A stretch of 64,000 nucleotides of DNA from Sulfitobacter mediterraneus (GTDB lineage: Bacteria; Pseudomonadota; Alphaproteobacteria; Rhodobacterales; Rhodobacteraceae): the NCBI RefSeq assembly GCF_016801775.1, contig NZ_CP069004.1, positions 186,001 through 250,000 on the forward strand, given 5' to 3'. Below are positions 8,176-17,677 of the stretch, piece after piece (within the stretch, counting starts at the first letter, position 1; every line of letters starts with the position of its first letter). A model generated the notes under the pieces. It had not been told where the DNA came from, did not search any database, and saw only the letters and a program-made list of their open reading frames with translations. The position numbers were made by a program, and so were the translations under genes.

Positions 8176-9387
8176 ATGACACATTCCATCTCATTGGCGC
8201 AGGGGCGTTCCTATCTGGCTATCCCCGGGCCTTCGGTTATGCCCGAAGCCGTGCTGAACGCGATGCACCGGCCGACACCCAACATCTATGCCGGTGAACT
8301 GGTCGAGATGATGCCGGGGCTGATGGAGGATCTCAAAAAGGTCGCCCGCACCAAACAACACGCGGCCATGTATATCGGCAATGGCCACGCGGGATGGGAG
8401 GCGGCGCTGTGCAACGTTATCATGCCCGGCGACAAGGTTTTGGTGCCTGCTACCGGTCATTTTGGCATCAGCTGGGGCGAGATGGCCAAAGCCTTGGGCG
8501 CAGAGGTCGAACTGATCAGCTTTGGCCGCAAATCCCCCATGCAGATGGACCGTATTGCAAAGATACTGGAGGCAGACAAAGCGCATGAAATCAAAGCGGT
8601 GCTTGGCGTGCATGTCGATACGTCCAGCTCTGTGCGCAATGATCTGGCCGCCCTGCGCCAGGTTATGGATGCGGCGGGACACCCGGCGATCCTGATGGCC
8701 GATTGTATTGCCTCCATGGGCTGTGACCGGTTTGAAATGGACGCTTGGGGCGTGGATGTGGCCATAACCGCCAGCCAAAAGGGGCTGATGGTGCCGCCCG
8801 GTCTGGCCTTTGTGTTCTTTAATGACCGCGCAGCAGAGGCGCGGACCCGGCTGCCCCGTGTCAGCCGCTATTGGGATTGGACCCAGCGAGCAAACGGGGT
8901 GGAGCTTTTTGAATACCATTGCGGGACCGCTCCGACCCAGCATCTTTATGGTCTGCGGGCGGCGTTGGACATGATCCACGACGAAGGTATGGAACATATC
9001 TGGCAACGCCATGCCATTCTGGCACAGGCCATTTGGGCTGCTTGCGAGGCCTGGGCGCAAAAAGGCAGTTTCGCTGTCAACATCGCTGACAGGGCGCATC
9101 GCAGCCACGCAGTGACCGCGCTGTGCCTCAAGGCGCCGCTGGCCACGGAATTGCGCAATTGGGTGGAACAGAACCTTGGCCTGACGCTTGGCATCGGGCT
9201 GGGCATGGCGGCTCCCGGTGATCCGGCCAGGGACGGGTATTTCCGGCTGGGGCATATGGGCCATGTAAACGGCCACATGATCATGGGGATGCTGGGCGGG
9301 ATCGAGGCGGGTTTGTCCGCTCTGAAGATTGAGCGCGGGTCCGGCGCCCTTGAGGCCGCAGCAGCAGTGATAGGCGGGGCTGAATAA
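8176..9387 (+). CDS. Class V PLP-dependent aminotransferase (serine/alanine-glyoxylate type)
   Basis: A 403-residue fold-type I enzyme. The N-terminal IPGPSVMPEAVLNAM and NGHAGWEAAL motifs are typical of serine- or alanine-glyoxylate aminotransferases. The likely Schiff-base lysine is Lys202 in ITASQKGLMVPPG, preceded by the cofactor aspartate in LMADCIASMGCD. C-terminal HMGHVNGHMIMGMLGGIE is family-typical. The amino donor and acceptor are not certain; glyoxylate is the usual acceptor. The start MTHSISLAQG at 8176 is favoured over an upstream one at 8074 that overlaps the divergent exporter's promoter. Confidence 0.85.
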   Translation: MTHSISLAQGRSYLAIPGPSVMPEAVLNAMHRPTPNIYAGELVEMMPGLMEDLKKVARTKQHAAMYIGNGHAGWEAALCNVIMPGDKVLVPATGHFGISWGEMAKALGAEVELISFGRKSPMQMDRIAKILEADKAHEIKAVLGVHVDTSSSVRNDLAALRQVMDAAGHPAILMADCIASMGCDRFEMDAWGVDVAITASQKGLMVPPGLAFVFFNDRAAEARTRLPRVSRYWDWTQRANGVELFEYHCGTAPTQHLYGLRAALDMIHDEGMEHIWQRHAILAQAIWAACEAWAQKGSFAVNIADRAHRSHAVTALCLKAPLATELRNWVEQNLGLTLGIGLGMAAPGDPARDGYFRLGHMGHVNGHMIMGMLGGIEAGLSALKIERGSGALEAAAAVIGGAE

Positions 9388-9399
9388 AGAGTTTGGAGA

Positions 9400-9582
9400 T
9401 TAACCGCGGGCCGCATCAATGCGGCTGATCACCCGGTTGACCGCCCATCCGGTTGCTGCCGCCGCCAGCAACCCCCAAATCACCCAGATCGCCATCAAGA
9501 TCCATGTCAGATTGATACCAAACATCACCACGCAAGCGGTGGTGTAATTGGGGGCGGCAGGGCGGTCATTGGAATCACGCAT
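9400..9582 (-). CDS. Small single-pass membrane protein downstream of the hisC-like gene
   Basis: A 60-residue reading frame with one clear hydrophobic segment (INLTWILMAIWVIWGLLAAAATGWAV) followed by a positively charged tail (NRVISRIDAARG), as expected for an inner membrane protein. It lies 51 bp after the stop of the hisC-like gene on the same strand. The start is uncertain: 9582 gives 60 residues, an internal ATG at 9525 gives 41 and keeps the whole membrane segment. I recognise no family. Real-gene status rests on position and amino acid composition. Confidence 0.5.
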   Translation of the reverse strand: MRDSNDRPAAPNYTTACVVMFGINLTWILMAIWVIWGLLAAAATGWAVNRVISRIDAARG

Positions 9583-9633
9583 AAGGGGTCCGGTGGCTGA
9601 CTGCCAAGGAGTATAGACCGCAATTCCTCCACG

Positions 9634-10737
9634 TCAGGTGTTTTTTGCATCCTCAATCGCGCCGGGCAAAGCGGCGGCCAGCGCGTCAAGCTGCGCTTCG
9701 GTGCCACAGCTGATCCGGATACAGCGGTTTTGCGGGGGGGCGAACGGCATCCGCACAAAGATCCCGCGCGCGACCAGCCCATCCAAAACCGCCTTGGCAA
9801 ATACACCATCTTTGCCGCAATCCACAGCAACAAAATTCGCAGCAGAGGGCAGGGCGGTCAGCCCGTTGTCGGCAGCAAGCTGGCCAATCCTGCTGCGAGA
9901 TCTGGTGATCTGATCCAGCGTTTGCGCCAGCCAATCCTGATCTTGCAATGCTGCCAATGCCCCAGCCTGTGCGGCGCGGTTCATGCCAAAATGGTTGCGC
10001 ACCTTGTGAAAGGCGGTGATCAGCTCCGGCGCGGCGATGGCATATCCAACCCGTGCCCCGGCAAGGCCATAAGCCTTTGAAAACGTGCGCATCCGGATCA
10101 CCCTCGGGTCATCCTTGGGCAGTGGCAGCTCTGTGCCCTTCGGTGCGCATTCCACATAGGCCTCGTCCAGAACCAAAAGCGAACCCGCCGGTAAATCCTC
10201 CATCGCGCGGGCCAGAGTGGCACCGCTGTGCCAAGTGCCCATCGGATTGTCGGGATTGGCCAGATACACCAGCTTGGCATCCACCTCTGCGGCCTTGGCA
10301 AACAGGGCAGAGGGGTCTTCGTGATCGTCCAGGTAAGGCACCTTGTGGATTGTACCGCCGAAGCCTGCCACATGGTAATTGAAGGTGGGATAGGCGCCAT
10401 CAGAGGTCACCACCGCATCGCCCTGCCCGACGAACAGGCGCACCAGATAGCCCAGCAGCCCGTCAATGCCTTCACCCACGATAATGTGATCCATGGTGGT
10501 GTCGTGTTGTGCGGCCAAAGCGCGGCGCAGCTCATAGCTTTCTGCATCGCCGTACATCCAGTGTTCGGTCTCTGCCATGGCCTGGACCGCCTTGGGGGAG
10601 GGGCCAAATACATTCTCATTCGCGCCAATCCGCGCGACGAACGCACGGCCAACCTGCCGTTCATGGGTGTCGGGGCCAACAAACGGCACAGTGGCAGGCA
10701 GGGATTGGGCAAGCGGGGTAAGGCGATATCGGGTCAT
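9634..10737 (-). CDS. Histidinol-phosphate aminotransferase-like PLP enzyme
   Basis: A 367-residue class I/II aminotransferase. It shows the substrate-side RIGANENVFGPSPKAV block, cofactor residues in YLANPDNPMGTW and VLDEAYVE, the Schiff-base lysine Lys221 in TFSKAYGLAGARVGYA, and Arg in RISCGTEAQLD near the C-terminus. HisC homologues occur as several paralogues in Rhodobacterales, some acting on aromatic amino acids, so the histidine pathway role is likely but not proven; no other his genes are near. The start at 10737 (MTRYRLTPL) is the family-like N-terminus; the frame upstream reads through the intergenic region. Confidence 0.85.
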   Translation of the reverse strand: MTRYRLTPLAQSLPATVPFVGPDTHERQVGRAFVARIGANENVFGPSPKAVQAMAETEHWMYGDAESYELRRALAAQHDTTMDHIIVGEGIDGLLGYLVRLFVGQGDAVVTSDGAYPTFNYHVAGFGGTIHKVPYLDDHEDPSALFAKAAEVDAKLVYLANPDNPMGTWHSGATLARAMEDLPAGSLLVLDEAYVECAPKGTELPLPKDDPRVIRMRTFSKAYGLAGARVGYAIAAPELITAFHKVRNHFGMNRAAQAGALAALQDQDWLAQTLDQITRSRSRIGQLAADNGLTALPSAANFVAVDCGKDGVFAKAVLDGLVARGIFVRMPFAPPQNRCIRISCGTEAQLDALAAALPGAIEDAKNT

Positions 10738-10801
10738 GCAAAGGTGATAGGCCCAGCCGGGGCAGGGGGCAAGGGTTGCAAATGCACCATGGATGCTTAC
10801 A

Positions 10802-10816
10802 TGAGAATCATTCGCA
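10802..10816. promoter_or_regulatory. Fur-family-like 7-1-7 inverted repeat before the small Tat-like gene
   Basis: TGAGAATCATTCGCA is an imperfect 7-1-7 palindrome that matches 11 of 14 informative positions of the classical Fur box (TGATAATNATTATCA) and, by my count, also 11 of the Mur-type form TGCAAATNATTTGCA. It ends 14 bp before the start codon at 10831 and about 65 bp from the divergent aminotransferase start, so it could regulate either. The call is by similarity only. Confidence 0.5.
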
Positions 10817-10830
10817 ACTAGGGGGCATCC

Positions 10831-10995
10831 ATGGCAAACCTCACCAGACGCGGCTTTATCGCCGCAACCTTGGCCGCCAGCACGGTCCGCAGTGTCCCGA
10901 TGCTGGCCACCAAACCCGCCGCGCGGCGGGTTCTGACGCTGGTCTATGACAAAAGCCTCGGCATGATGCGGGCGATTGACCGGCTGGTCCCTTAA
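10831..10995 (+). CDS. 54-residue protein with twin-arginine-like N-terminus
   Basis: A short gene starting at an ATG with GGGGG seven bases upstream. The product begins MANLTRRGFIAATLAAS, which looks like a minimal twin-arginine (RR-x-F-I) export signal, and ends in VLTLVYDKSLGMMRAIDRLV. I have a weak memory of similar short proteins with this ending in related genomes, but know no function. After signal cleavage only ~30 residues would remain. A Fur-family-like box lies just upstream, hinting at control by iron or manganese. The next gene, an enoyl-CoA hydratase, starts 80 bp downstream on the same strand with its own strong ribosome site. Confidence 0.6.
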   Translation: MANLTRRGFIAATLAASTVRSVPMLATKPAARRVLTLVYDKSLGMMRAIDRLVP

Positions 10996-11075
10996 AATCC
11001 CCCACTGCCGCCACGTTCTGCTTTTCACCCAGAACCGGATCGAGTGTTATGCCTCTGCCCATGCAGGAGGACACC

Positions 11076-11864
11076 ATGGCCCGCGTTACCGTTACCTATG
11101 AAAACCACATCGCCTTTGTGCGCCTGACCCGCGCCGACAAGATGAATGCCGTTGACCAAGCCATGATCGACGGGATCATCGCCGCTGGCCAGGAAATCGC
11201 CGAAAGCAAGGCGCGGGTGGCTGTCATCTCCGGCGAAGGTAAGGCCTTTTGCGCCGGGATCGACATTTCGGGCCTGTCGGGCATGATCGGCAAAGACCCC
11301 GCAGAACTCCTGATGCCGCGCACCCACGGCGATGAAACCACCAACCAATGGCAAGAAGTCGCGATGATCTGGGCGCGGCTGGACATTCCGGTGATCGCGG
11401 CGGTGCATGGGGTCTGCTTTGGCGCTGGACTGCAATTGGCGCTGGGTGCGGATATCCGTATCGCTGCGCCGGATGCCAAATTTGCCGTCATGGAAATGAA
11501 ATGGGGTATCGTGCCGGATATGGGCGGGATGGTCCTGTTGCCCAAACTGGTGCGCAGCGACGTGCTGCGCCTGCTGACCTATACAGCAATGCCAGTGGAT
11601 GCAGCGCAGGCACTGGCTTGGGGGCTGATCACACAAACGGCGGATGATCCGCTGGCAACGGCAACCGAACTTGCAACTGTTATCGCTGGCAAAAGCCCCT
11701 CTGCCATCCGCGCGGCCAAACGGTTGATTGCCTTGGCCGAAACCGACGACGCCAATGCGGTCCTGCTGGCGGAATCCCAAGAACAAGTGGCGCTGATGGG
11801 CAAACCCGAACAAATGGAAGTCGTTGCTGCAGAATTCGGAAAACGCCCCGCCAAGTTCGACTAA
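11076..11864 (+). CDS. Enoyl-CoA hydratase/isomerase family protein
   Basis: A 262-residue crotonase-fold protein, which hydrates or isomerises enoyl-CoA thioesters in beta-oxidation or related pathways. The oxyanion-hole segments are visible in GKAFCAGIDISGL (residues ~55-68) and HGVCFGAGLQLALGADIRIA (~111-130). Glu140 in FAVMEMKWGIVPDMGG is at about the position of one catalytic Glu of crotonase; the second is not evident at its usual place, so the exact reaction is open. The start at 11076 follows a full AGGAGG site; a frame nine codons longer lacks one. The gene ends in a 230-bp gap before the convergent valS. Confidence 0.87.
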   Translation: MARVTVTYENHIAFVRLTRADKMNAVDQAMIDGIIAAGQEIAESKARVAVISGEGKAFCAGIDISGLSGMIGKDPAELLMPRTHGDETTNQWQEVAMIWARLDIPVIAAVHGVCFGAGLQLALGADIRIAAPDAKFAVMEMKWGIVPDMGGMVLLPKLVRSDVLRLLTYTAMPVDAAQALAWGLITQTADDPLATATELATVIAGKSPSAIRAAKRLIALAETDDANAVLLAESQEQVALMGKPEQMEVVAAEFGKRPAKFD

Positions 11865-11969
11865 TTCGCCCGCGATTCGAAGCGGGGTCAGGGATCGCAC
11901 CGCGACCGCGCCATCGGCGCGGCCTGTCCTTGACGCCGCTGCGACTCGCAAACACCCTTGATCGAGGTC

Positions 11970-11994
11970 GTTCAGGACGCATTGCGCCCTGAAC
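11970..11994. terminator. Hairpin between convergent enoyl-CoA hydratase and valS genes
   Basis: GTTCAGG pairs perfectly with CCTGAAC, then an A/C mismatch and three more pairs close a three-base loop. There is no T run on either side, so this is at most a factor-assisted or RNA-stabilising hairpin. I see nothing else in the 11865-12096 gap. Confidence 0.4.
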
Positions 11995-12096
11995 ACCGTC
12001 TCAGCAAAATCAGACCCGTTAGCCTTGCCTCCAGCATCACCGTGATTGGCTCAGGCTGCGACAAGCACCGATAAAAAGCACCGCGCGGCCTTCGGA

Positions 12097-15015
12097 TCAC
12101 TCCATCTCGGCCAGACGGTCCAATGCCGCCTGAAGCTGATCGGCCTCTTCCTGTCGCGCATCCAGATTGGCCTGCGCCTCGGCGACAACCTCTTCGGGGG
12201 CGGAGGCAGCGAATTTGGGGTTGTTCAGACGCCCCTTCAGGCCGCCGATCTCTTTGGCCAGCTTTTCCAGGGATTTCTGCAACCGCGCCTTTTCCTCGCC
12301 AATGTCGATCAATCCGGCCAAAGGCAGGCCAAAGCTGGCACCCGGCACCGCAATCGAAACCGTTCCTTTTGGAAAATCGCCAGTCTTTTCAAGGCTGTCC
12401 ACACGCGCCAAACGCTTGATCATCACTTCATTGCGATCCCAGGCGGCCTGTCCAGCCGCATCCAAATCCGTGACCAGCATCGGCACCTTCAACCCCGCAG
12501 GCACATGCATCTGCTGGCGCGCCGACCGGATGCTTTCGATCAGGCCAATCACCCAGTTCAATTCGCGGTCCGCATCAGCATCCAGCAAATCGGTGGTGCT
12601 GTAGGTCGGCCAATCGGCATGCACCAACATCTTGGCGCGGCTGGCGGTGGTCTGCCACAGCTCTTCGGTGATGTAGGGCATGATCGGATGCATCAGGATC
12701 AGACATTGATCCAGCACCCAGCCCATGGTCTGGCGCGTCTCGGCGGCCTCAGGTGCATCGTCCTGCAACAGCGGTTTGGACAATTCCACATACCAATCGC
12801 AAACCTTGCCCCAGACAAAGGCATAAAGCGCATTGGCCGCATCGTTGAAACGGAAATTCTCCAGCGCCAGATCCACCTCTTCGCGGATCCGGGCACATTC
12901 GCCGACGATCCATTTGTTCAAGGTGGCTTCGGGCCTGGGCATTTCCGCCTGCGTACCAGTGAACACACCATTCATTTCGGCAAACCGATGTGCGTTCCAC
13001 AGCTTGGTGCCAAAGTTGCGATAACCCGCAATCCGCGCTGTCGACAGCTTCAGATCGCGGCCCATGGCAGCCATTGCCGTCACGGTAAACCGCACCGCAT
13101 CCGCGCCGTATTCGTCGATCAGTTCAAGCGGGTCGAGCACATTACCAAGAGACTTTGACATCTTCTTGCCCTTCTCGTCACGGACAAGAGCGTGGACATA
13201 GACGGTGTCGAAGGGTTTTTGATCCACCACGGCATATTGCATCATCATCATCCGGGCGACCCAGAAGAAGATGATGTCAAAACCCGTGATCAGGACGGAG
13301 GTGGGGAAGTATTTGTCCAGCGCCTCGGTCTGTTCGGGCCAACCCAGCGTGCCGATGGGCCAAAGGCCGGATGAGAACCATGTGTCGAGAACATCGGGGT
13401 CGCGGGTCAAGGATTTGCCGGGCGCCATTGCCTGCGCTTCGGCCTCGGTTGCGGCGCAGTATTCCTTGCCGTCCGCGTCAAACCAAACCGGGATCTGATG
13501 TCCCCACCACAGTTGGCGGGAAATGCACCACGGCTCGATATTCTCCAGCCAGTGGAAATACACCTTCTTGTCCTGCTCCGGCATGATCTGCACATCGCCG
13601 TTGCGTACCGCGTCAATGGCGGGGCCGACGATCTTGGCGGTGTCCACAAACCACTGATCTGTCAGCATCGGCTCGATCACCACTTTGGACCGATCGCCAA
13701 AGGGCTGCATGATCTTCTTGGCCTCGACCAAGGGTACAGGACTGGCCTCAACTTCGGCTTCGTCCTGTTTCTTCTTTTTATTCGGCTTGCCCAGACGCGG
13801 ATCATCGGCATCGGTCATCACCGCGAGACCCTCGGCGGTGATGTCGGCCACCACGGCTTTGCGGGCCTCGAACCTGTCCATGCCGCGATAGGCGTCAGGG
13901 ACAAGGTTCATTGCGGCGATCTTGGCCACGTCGAACGCTTCCTCGCCAGCCGCGATGCGTTGGGCAATCGCGGCTTCTTCGGCGTAGGGGCGGCCATCGG
14001 CCCGCATGGCGCCCTTGGTGTCCATGAGGTTGTACATCGGAATGTTGCCGCGTTTGGCGACCTCATAGTCGTTGAAATCATGGGCGCCGGTGATCTTCAC
14101 CGCACCAGAGCCAAAATCCTTGTCCGGATATTCGTCCGTGATGATCGGGATCAAACGGCGGCTTTCCTTGGGGCCAACCGGAATTTCGCAAAGCTGGCCG
14201 ACGATGGGCGCATAGCGTTCATCGGACGGATGCACCGCCACAGCGCCATCGCCCAGCATGGTCTCAGGCCGCGTGGTGGCGATGGAGATGTAGTCACGTT
14301 CCTCTTCCAGCGTGACGTTGCCGTCCTCGTCTTTTTCGACATAGGTGTAAGTGGCACCACCGGCGAGCGGGTATTTGAAGTGCCACATATGGCCGTCAAC
14401 TTCGATGTTCTCGACTTCCAGATCGGAAATCGCGGTCTCAAAATGCGGATCCCAGTTCACCAGCCGCTTGCCGCGATAGATCAGACCTTTGTTGTACATC
14501 TCAACAAAGACCTTGATCACCGCATCGTGGAAATTGCCCTCTTCGCCCGCAGGGGCATTCGGTGCGCCGGACATGGTAAATGCATTGCGCTCCCAGTCGC
14601 AGGAGGCGCCAAGGCGCTTGAGCTGGTCGATGATCGTGTTGCCGGATTCCGTCTTCCATTCCCAGACTTTTTCCAGAAATGCGTCGCGGCCCATTTCACT
14701 GCGTGAGGGTTGCTGGGTCTCGGCCAGTTTGCGCTCCACCACCATCTGCGTGGCAATGCCCGCGTGGTCCTGACCGGGCTGCCAGAGGGTGTCAAACCCG
14801 CGCATCCGGTGCCAGCGGATCAGGATGTCCTGCAGCGTGTTGTTGAACGCATGGCCCATGTGCAGAACGCCGGTGACATTGGGCGGCGGGATCATGATGG
14901 AAAAGGTCTCATCCCGGCTGGCATTTGCGCCCGCATTGAAGGCCCCAGCCTTCTCCCATGCCGCATAAAGCCGCTTTTCCGCTTCGGCAGCGTCGAATGT
15001 TTTGTCCAGAGCCAT
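12097..15015 (-). CDS. valS: Valyl-tRNA synthetase
   Basis: The 972-residue enzyme charges tRNA-Val. The class I signature [12 protein letters not shown] (HMGH at residues 52-55) and KMSKS at residues 618-622 are both intact. Between them lies the editing domain, including [14 protein letters not shown]-terminal coiled-coil ([20 protein letters not shown]) is the tRNA-binding arm typical of ValS. An insertion rich in Lys and Glu ([16 protein letters not shown], about residue 410) lies within the editing region. The start [17 protein letters not shown] at 15015 matches the family; the longer frame runs into an untranslated region. Confidence 0.97.
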   Translation of the reverse strand: MALDKTFDAAEAEKRLYAAWEKAGAFNAGANASRDETFSIMIPPPNVTGVLHMGHAFNNTLQDILIRWHRMRGFDTLWQPGQDHAGIATQMVVERKLAETQQPSRSEMGRDAFLEKVWEWKTESGNTIIDQLKRLGASCDWERNAFTMSGAPNAPAGEEGNFHDAVIKVFVEMYNKGLIYRGKRLVNWDPHFETAISDLEVENIEVDGHMWHFKYPLAGGATYTYVEKDEDGNVTLEEERDYISIATTRPETMLGDGAVAVHPSDERYAPIVGQLCEIPVGPKESRRLIPIITDEYPDKDFGSGAVKITGAHDFNDYEVAKRGNIPMYNLMDTKGAMRADGRPYAEEAAIAQRIAAGEEAFDVAKIAAMNLVPDAYRGMDRFEARKAVVADITAEGLAVMTDADDPRLGKPNKKKKQDEAEVEASPVPLVEAKKIMQPFGDRSKVVIEPMLTDQWFVDTAKIVGPAIDAVRNGDVQIMPEQDKKVYFHWLENIEPWCISRQLWWGHQIPVWFDADGKEYCAATEAEAQAMAPGKSLTRDPDVLDTWFSSGLWPIGTLGWPEQTEALDKYFPTSVLITGFDIIFFWVARMMMMQYAVVDQKPFDTVYVHALVRDEKGKKMSKSLGNVLDPLELIDEYGADAVRFTVTAMAAMGRDLKLSTARIAGYRNFGTKLWNAHRFAEMNGVFTGTQAEMPRPEATLNKWIVGECARIREEVDLALENFRFNDAANALYAFVWGKVCDWYVELSKPLLQDDAPEAAETRQTMGWVLDQCLILMHPIMPYITEELWQTTASRAKMLVHADWPTYSTTDLLDADADRELNWVIGLIESIRSARQQMHVPAGLKVPMLVTDLDAAGQAAWDRNEVMIKRLARVDSLEKTGDFPKGTVSIAVPGASFGLPLAGLIDIGEEKARLQKSLEKLAKEIGGLKGRLNNPKFAASAPEEVVAEAQANLDARQEEADQLQAALDRLAEME

Positions 15016-15379
15016 GATCGTAAATCCTGTGGTCGTTTGGGATGGGGGTCTACCGGAGGATTGCAGCAAGGGAAAGGGTGGCCGGTCGCCGCTCCTGCGC
15101 AAAAGCGCAGATCGCCCCGCCCCACGGCCCGTGTTCTAGCGCTGCCGCCGCAAAAGCACGGCGAAAGCGGTGAGAGCGGGACAGTTTTGCGGCCAGATGA
15201 AACGGGATAGGGGCATGTGCCTTGCTACACAGACCTCGCTTGATGTCAGAGCGGTTGTATTGCGTCATTTGGCAAGAAAAACTCTACCCTGCGTTATCAG
15301 CGCGGTCTGCCGGTTCTGGCTGGACAAGCGGCCTCAGCCCTTTATCTGTTGTACCAGATATAGCGTTGGAGGTCCGCAG
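15016..15379. other. Intergenic region between divergent valS and coxL-like gene
   Basis: This 364-bp gap has no convincing gene. It holds a perfect hairpin CTGCGC-AAAA-GCGCAG (15095-15110), which could lie in the valS leader; a degenerate copy of the GGCCAAATGAAG-type intergenic element (15185-15208); and a perfect operator-like palindrome just before the coxL-like gene (15343-15360). Confidence 0.6.
15343..15360. promoter_or_regulatory. Operator-like palindrome TATCTG-N6-CAGATA
   Basis: Two perfect 6-bp arms are separated by TTGTAC, and the element ends 19 bp before the ATG at 15380. The arrangement and the CTG-TTGTAC-CAG core resemble GntR-family operators, but no regulator gene is next to it, so the binding protein is unknown. 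Confidence 0.45.
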
Positions 15380-17677
15380 ATGGATAAGTTTGGTATAAGT
15401 CAGCCGGTCAAGCGGACCGAAGACATGCGGTTTCTCACCGGCGAGGGGCAGTATGTCGATGATATCGCGCCCGAGGGTGCGTTGCATGGTTTCTTCTTTC
15501 GCTCGCCGGTGGCCCATGGGGTGATCACCGAACTGGACGTCAGCGACGCTGCCGAACTTGAGGGCGTGCATCTGATTTTGACCTGCGCGGATCTTGAGGC
15601 GGCGGGCATGGATATTTCCATGGCCGGGGCCGTGGTCGACAACCGCGATGGCACCAAAGGGGCCAAGCCGCAGCGCCCGATGTTGGCCAAGGGCAAAGTG
15701 CGCTATGTGGGAGAGCCGGTGGCCTTGATCGTGGCGGACACGCTGGCGCAGGCACGGGATGCGGCCGAGATGATCATGTTCGACGTCGATGATCTGCCGG
15801 CCAAGGTGGATATGGCCCGCGGCGGCGCTGCTGTGCACGATGAGGCGCCCGACAATTGTGCCTTTGATTGGGGCATGGGCGATGAGGCGGCAACGCAGGC
15901 CGCCTTTGACGCGGCGGCAAAGACCGTGGCCTTGCAGGTGGACGACAACCGCATCATCGTCAATTCGATTGAGCCGCGCGGCTGTTACGCCGAATGGGAC
16001 AATGGCCGTGTGCATGTGTCGATCAACGGGCAGGGCGTCTGGGTGCACAAGGGGTTCTTGCAAAAGGCCTTTGGTCTTGAGGAAGAACAGGTGCGCGTCA
16101 CCAACCCTGACACCGGCGGCGGCTTTGGTATGAAGGGCATGACCTATCCCGAGTATTTCAGCGTGGCGCAGGCGGCGCGGGTCTTGGGGCGTCCGGTGCG
16201 CTGGATGTCGGAACGGACAGAGGCGATGCTCACCGACAATGGCGGGCGTGATCTGACCTCATTGGCGGAGTTTGCCTTTGATGAAAACAACAAGATCACC
16301 GCTTATCGGGTCAGCACGCGCTGCAATCTGGGCGCCTATAACTCGCAGTTTGGCCAGCCCATTCAGACCTTGCTGTTCAGCCGGGTTTTAATGGGTGTTT
16401 ACGACGTTCAGACCACCTGGTTGCAGGTAGAGGGGTATTACACCAACACCGTGCAGGTGGACGCCTATCGCGGGGCCGGACGGCCCGAGGCGATCTATGT
16501 GCTGGAGCGGTTGATGGACCGTGCCGCCCGCGAGCTGGGCATTGACCCGTGGGAGCTGCGGCGCATCAACTTTATCAAACCGGACCAGTTTCCCTATACG
16601 TCGGCCACGGGTGAGACCTATGACGTAGGCGAGTTCAACCGCCTGTTGACGCGCATGGCAGCCGAGGCCGACCGCGCTGGATTTGAGGCCCGCCGCGCTG
16701 CGGATGCCAAGCGTGGTCTGCTGCGCGGGCAGGGCCTGTGTTACTATATCGAAAGCATTCTGGGCGATCCTTCGGAAGGGGCCAAGGTGGTCTTTGAAGA
16801 GGATGGCACGGTGAAGATCTTTGTCGGCACCCAAAGCAATGGTCAGGGGCATGAAACAGTTTATGCGCAGTTCCTGTCGGATCAGACGGGCATTCCCGCG
16901 GATCTGATCACCGTGGTGCAGGGAGATTCCGATCTGATCAAACAGGGAGGCGGCACCGGCGGTTCACGCTCGGTCACAACGCAGAACACCGCGACGCTGG
17001 CAACGGTTGCCAAGATGACCGAGGCTTTCACTGCCTTTCTGGCCGAGGAAATGGGCGTGCCTGCCAGTGCGGTTGAGTTTGACGATGAACGGTTCCGTGC
17101 CGATGGGTCCAACCTGACACCCACGATGTTGGAGGTCGCCGAGATGGCCCGCGAGAAGGGCCGCGAGGATCTGCTAGAACATCACGAACGCGCCACCCTG
17201 CCGGGGCGCAGCTATCCAAATGGCGCACATGTTGCCGAGGTCGTGATTGATCCCGAGACCGGCGTTGTCACCACCGACCGATATACCGTGGTTGACGATT
17301 TTGGCAATCTTATCAACCCGATGCTGGCCGAAGGTCAGGTGCACGGCGGGGTCGCTCAGGGCATTGGACAGGCCGTGCAGGAACGGGTTGTCTATGACGA
17401 GGATGGCCAGCTGCTCACGGCATCGTTTATGGACTATGCCTTGCCCCGTGCGGCGGATCTTCCCAATATTTCTTTCACGTCAGAGCCGGTGCCCTCAACC
17501 GCCAATGTTATGGGGATGAAGGGCTGCGGCGAGGCGGGCACCGTTGGGGCGCTCGCGGCGATATCGAATGCAGTGCAGGATGCATTGTGGGATCAGGGGG
17601 TGCGGCAGGCGGATATGCCCTTCACGCCGCACCGAGTTTGGGAGATGTTGAAAGGTGCGTCCATCGCTGCGGAATGA
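15380..17677 (+). CDS. Molybdenum hydroxylase large subunit, form II CoxL-like
   Basis: A 765-residue xanthine dehydrogenase-family subunit that binds the molybdenum-molybdopterin cofactor. The active-site loop AYRGAGR (residues 362-368) is that of form II CoxL-like proteins, not the AYxCSFR of true CO dehydrogenase, so CO is not the expected substrate. Cofactor-binding stretches NPDTGGGFGMKG, GTQSNGQGHETVY and MKGCGEAGTVGAL are intact, the last with the conserved Glu of the family. The usual FAD and [2Fe-2S] subunit genes are absent on both sides. The start at 15380 has GGAGG eight bases upstream. The gene overlaps the next one by 23 bp. Confidence 0.88.
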   Translation: MDKFGISQPVKRTEDMRFLTGEGQYVDDIAPEGALHGFFFRSPVAHGVITELDVSDAAELEGVHLILTCADLEAAGMDISMAGAVVDNRDGTKGAKPQRPMLAKGKVRYVGEPVALIVADTLAQARDAAEMIMFDVDDLPAKVDMARGGAAVHDEAPDNCAFDWGMGDEAATQAAFDAAAKTVALQVDDNRIIVNSIEPRGCYAEWDNGRVHVSINGQGVWVHKGFLQKAFGLEEEQVRVTNPDTGGGFGMKGMTYPEYFSVAQAARVLGRPVRWMSERTEAMLTDNGGRDLTSLAEFAFDENNKITAYRVSTRCNLGAYNSQFGQPIQTLLFSRVLMGVYDVQTTWLQVEGYYTNTVQVDAYRGAGRPEAIYVLERLMDRAARELGIDPWELRRINFIKPDQFPYTSATGETYDVGEFNRLLTRMAAEADRAGFEARRAADAKRGLLRGQGLCYYIESILGDPSEGAKVVFEEDGTVKIFVGTQSNGQGHETVYAQFLSDQTGIPADLITVVQGDSDLIKQGGGTGGSRSVTTQNTATLATVAKMTEAFTAFLAEEMGVPASAVEFDDERFRADGSNLTPTMLEVAEMAREKGREDLLEHHERATLPGRSYPNGAHVAEVVIDPETGVVTTDRYTVVDDFGNLINPMLAEGQVHGGVAQGIGQAVQERVVYDEDGQLLTASFMDYALPRAADLPNISFTSEPVPSTANVMGMKGCGEAGTVGALAAISNAVQDALWDQGVRQADMPFTPHRVWEMLKGASIAAE

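Noticed and set aside
13498..14706. 402-residue plus-strand frame inside valS
   Set aside because: Antisense of a complete valyl-tRNA synthetase; no independent start signal or domain.
15380..17677. True aerobic CO dehydrogenase CoxL
   Set aside because: The active-site loop is AYRGAGR (form II), not AYxCSFR, and coxM/coxS are absent.
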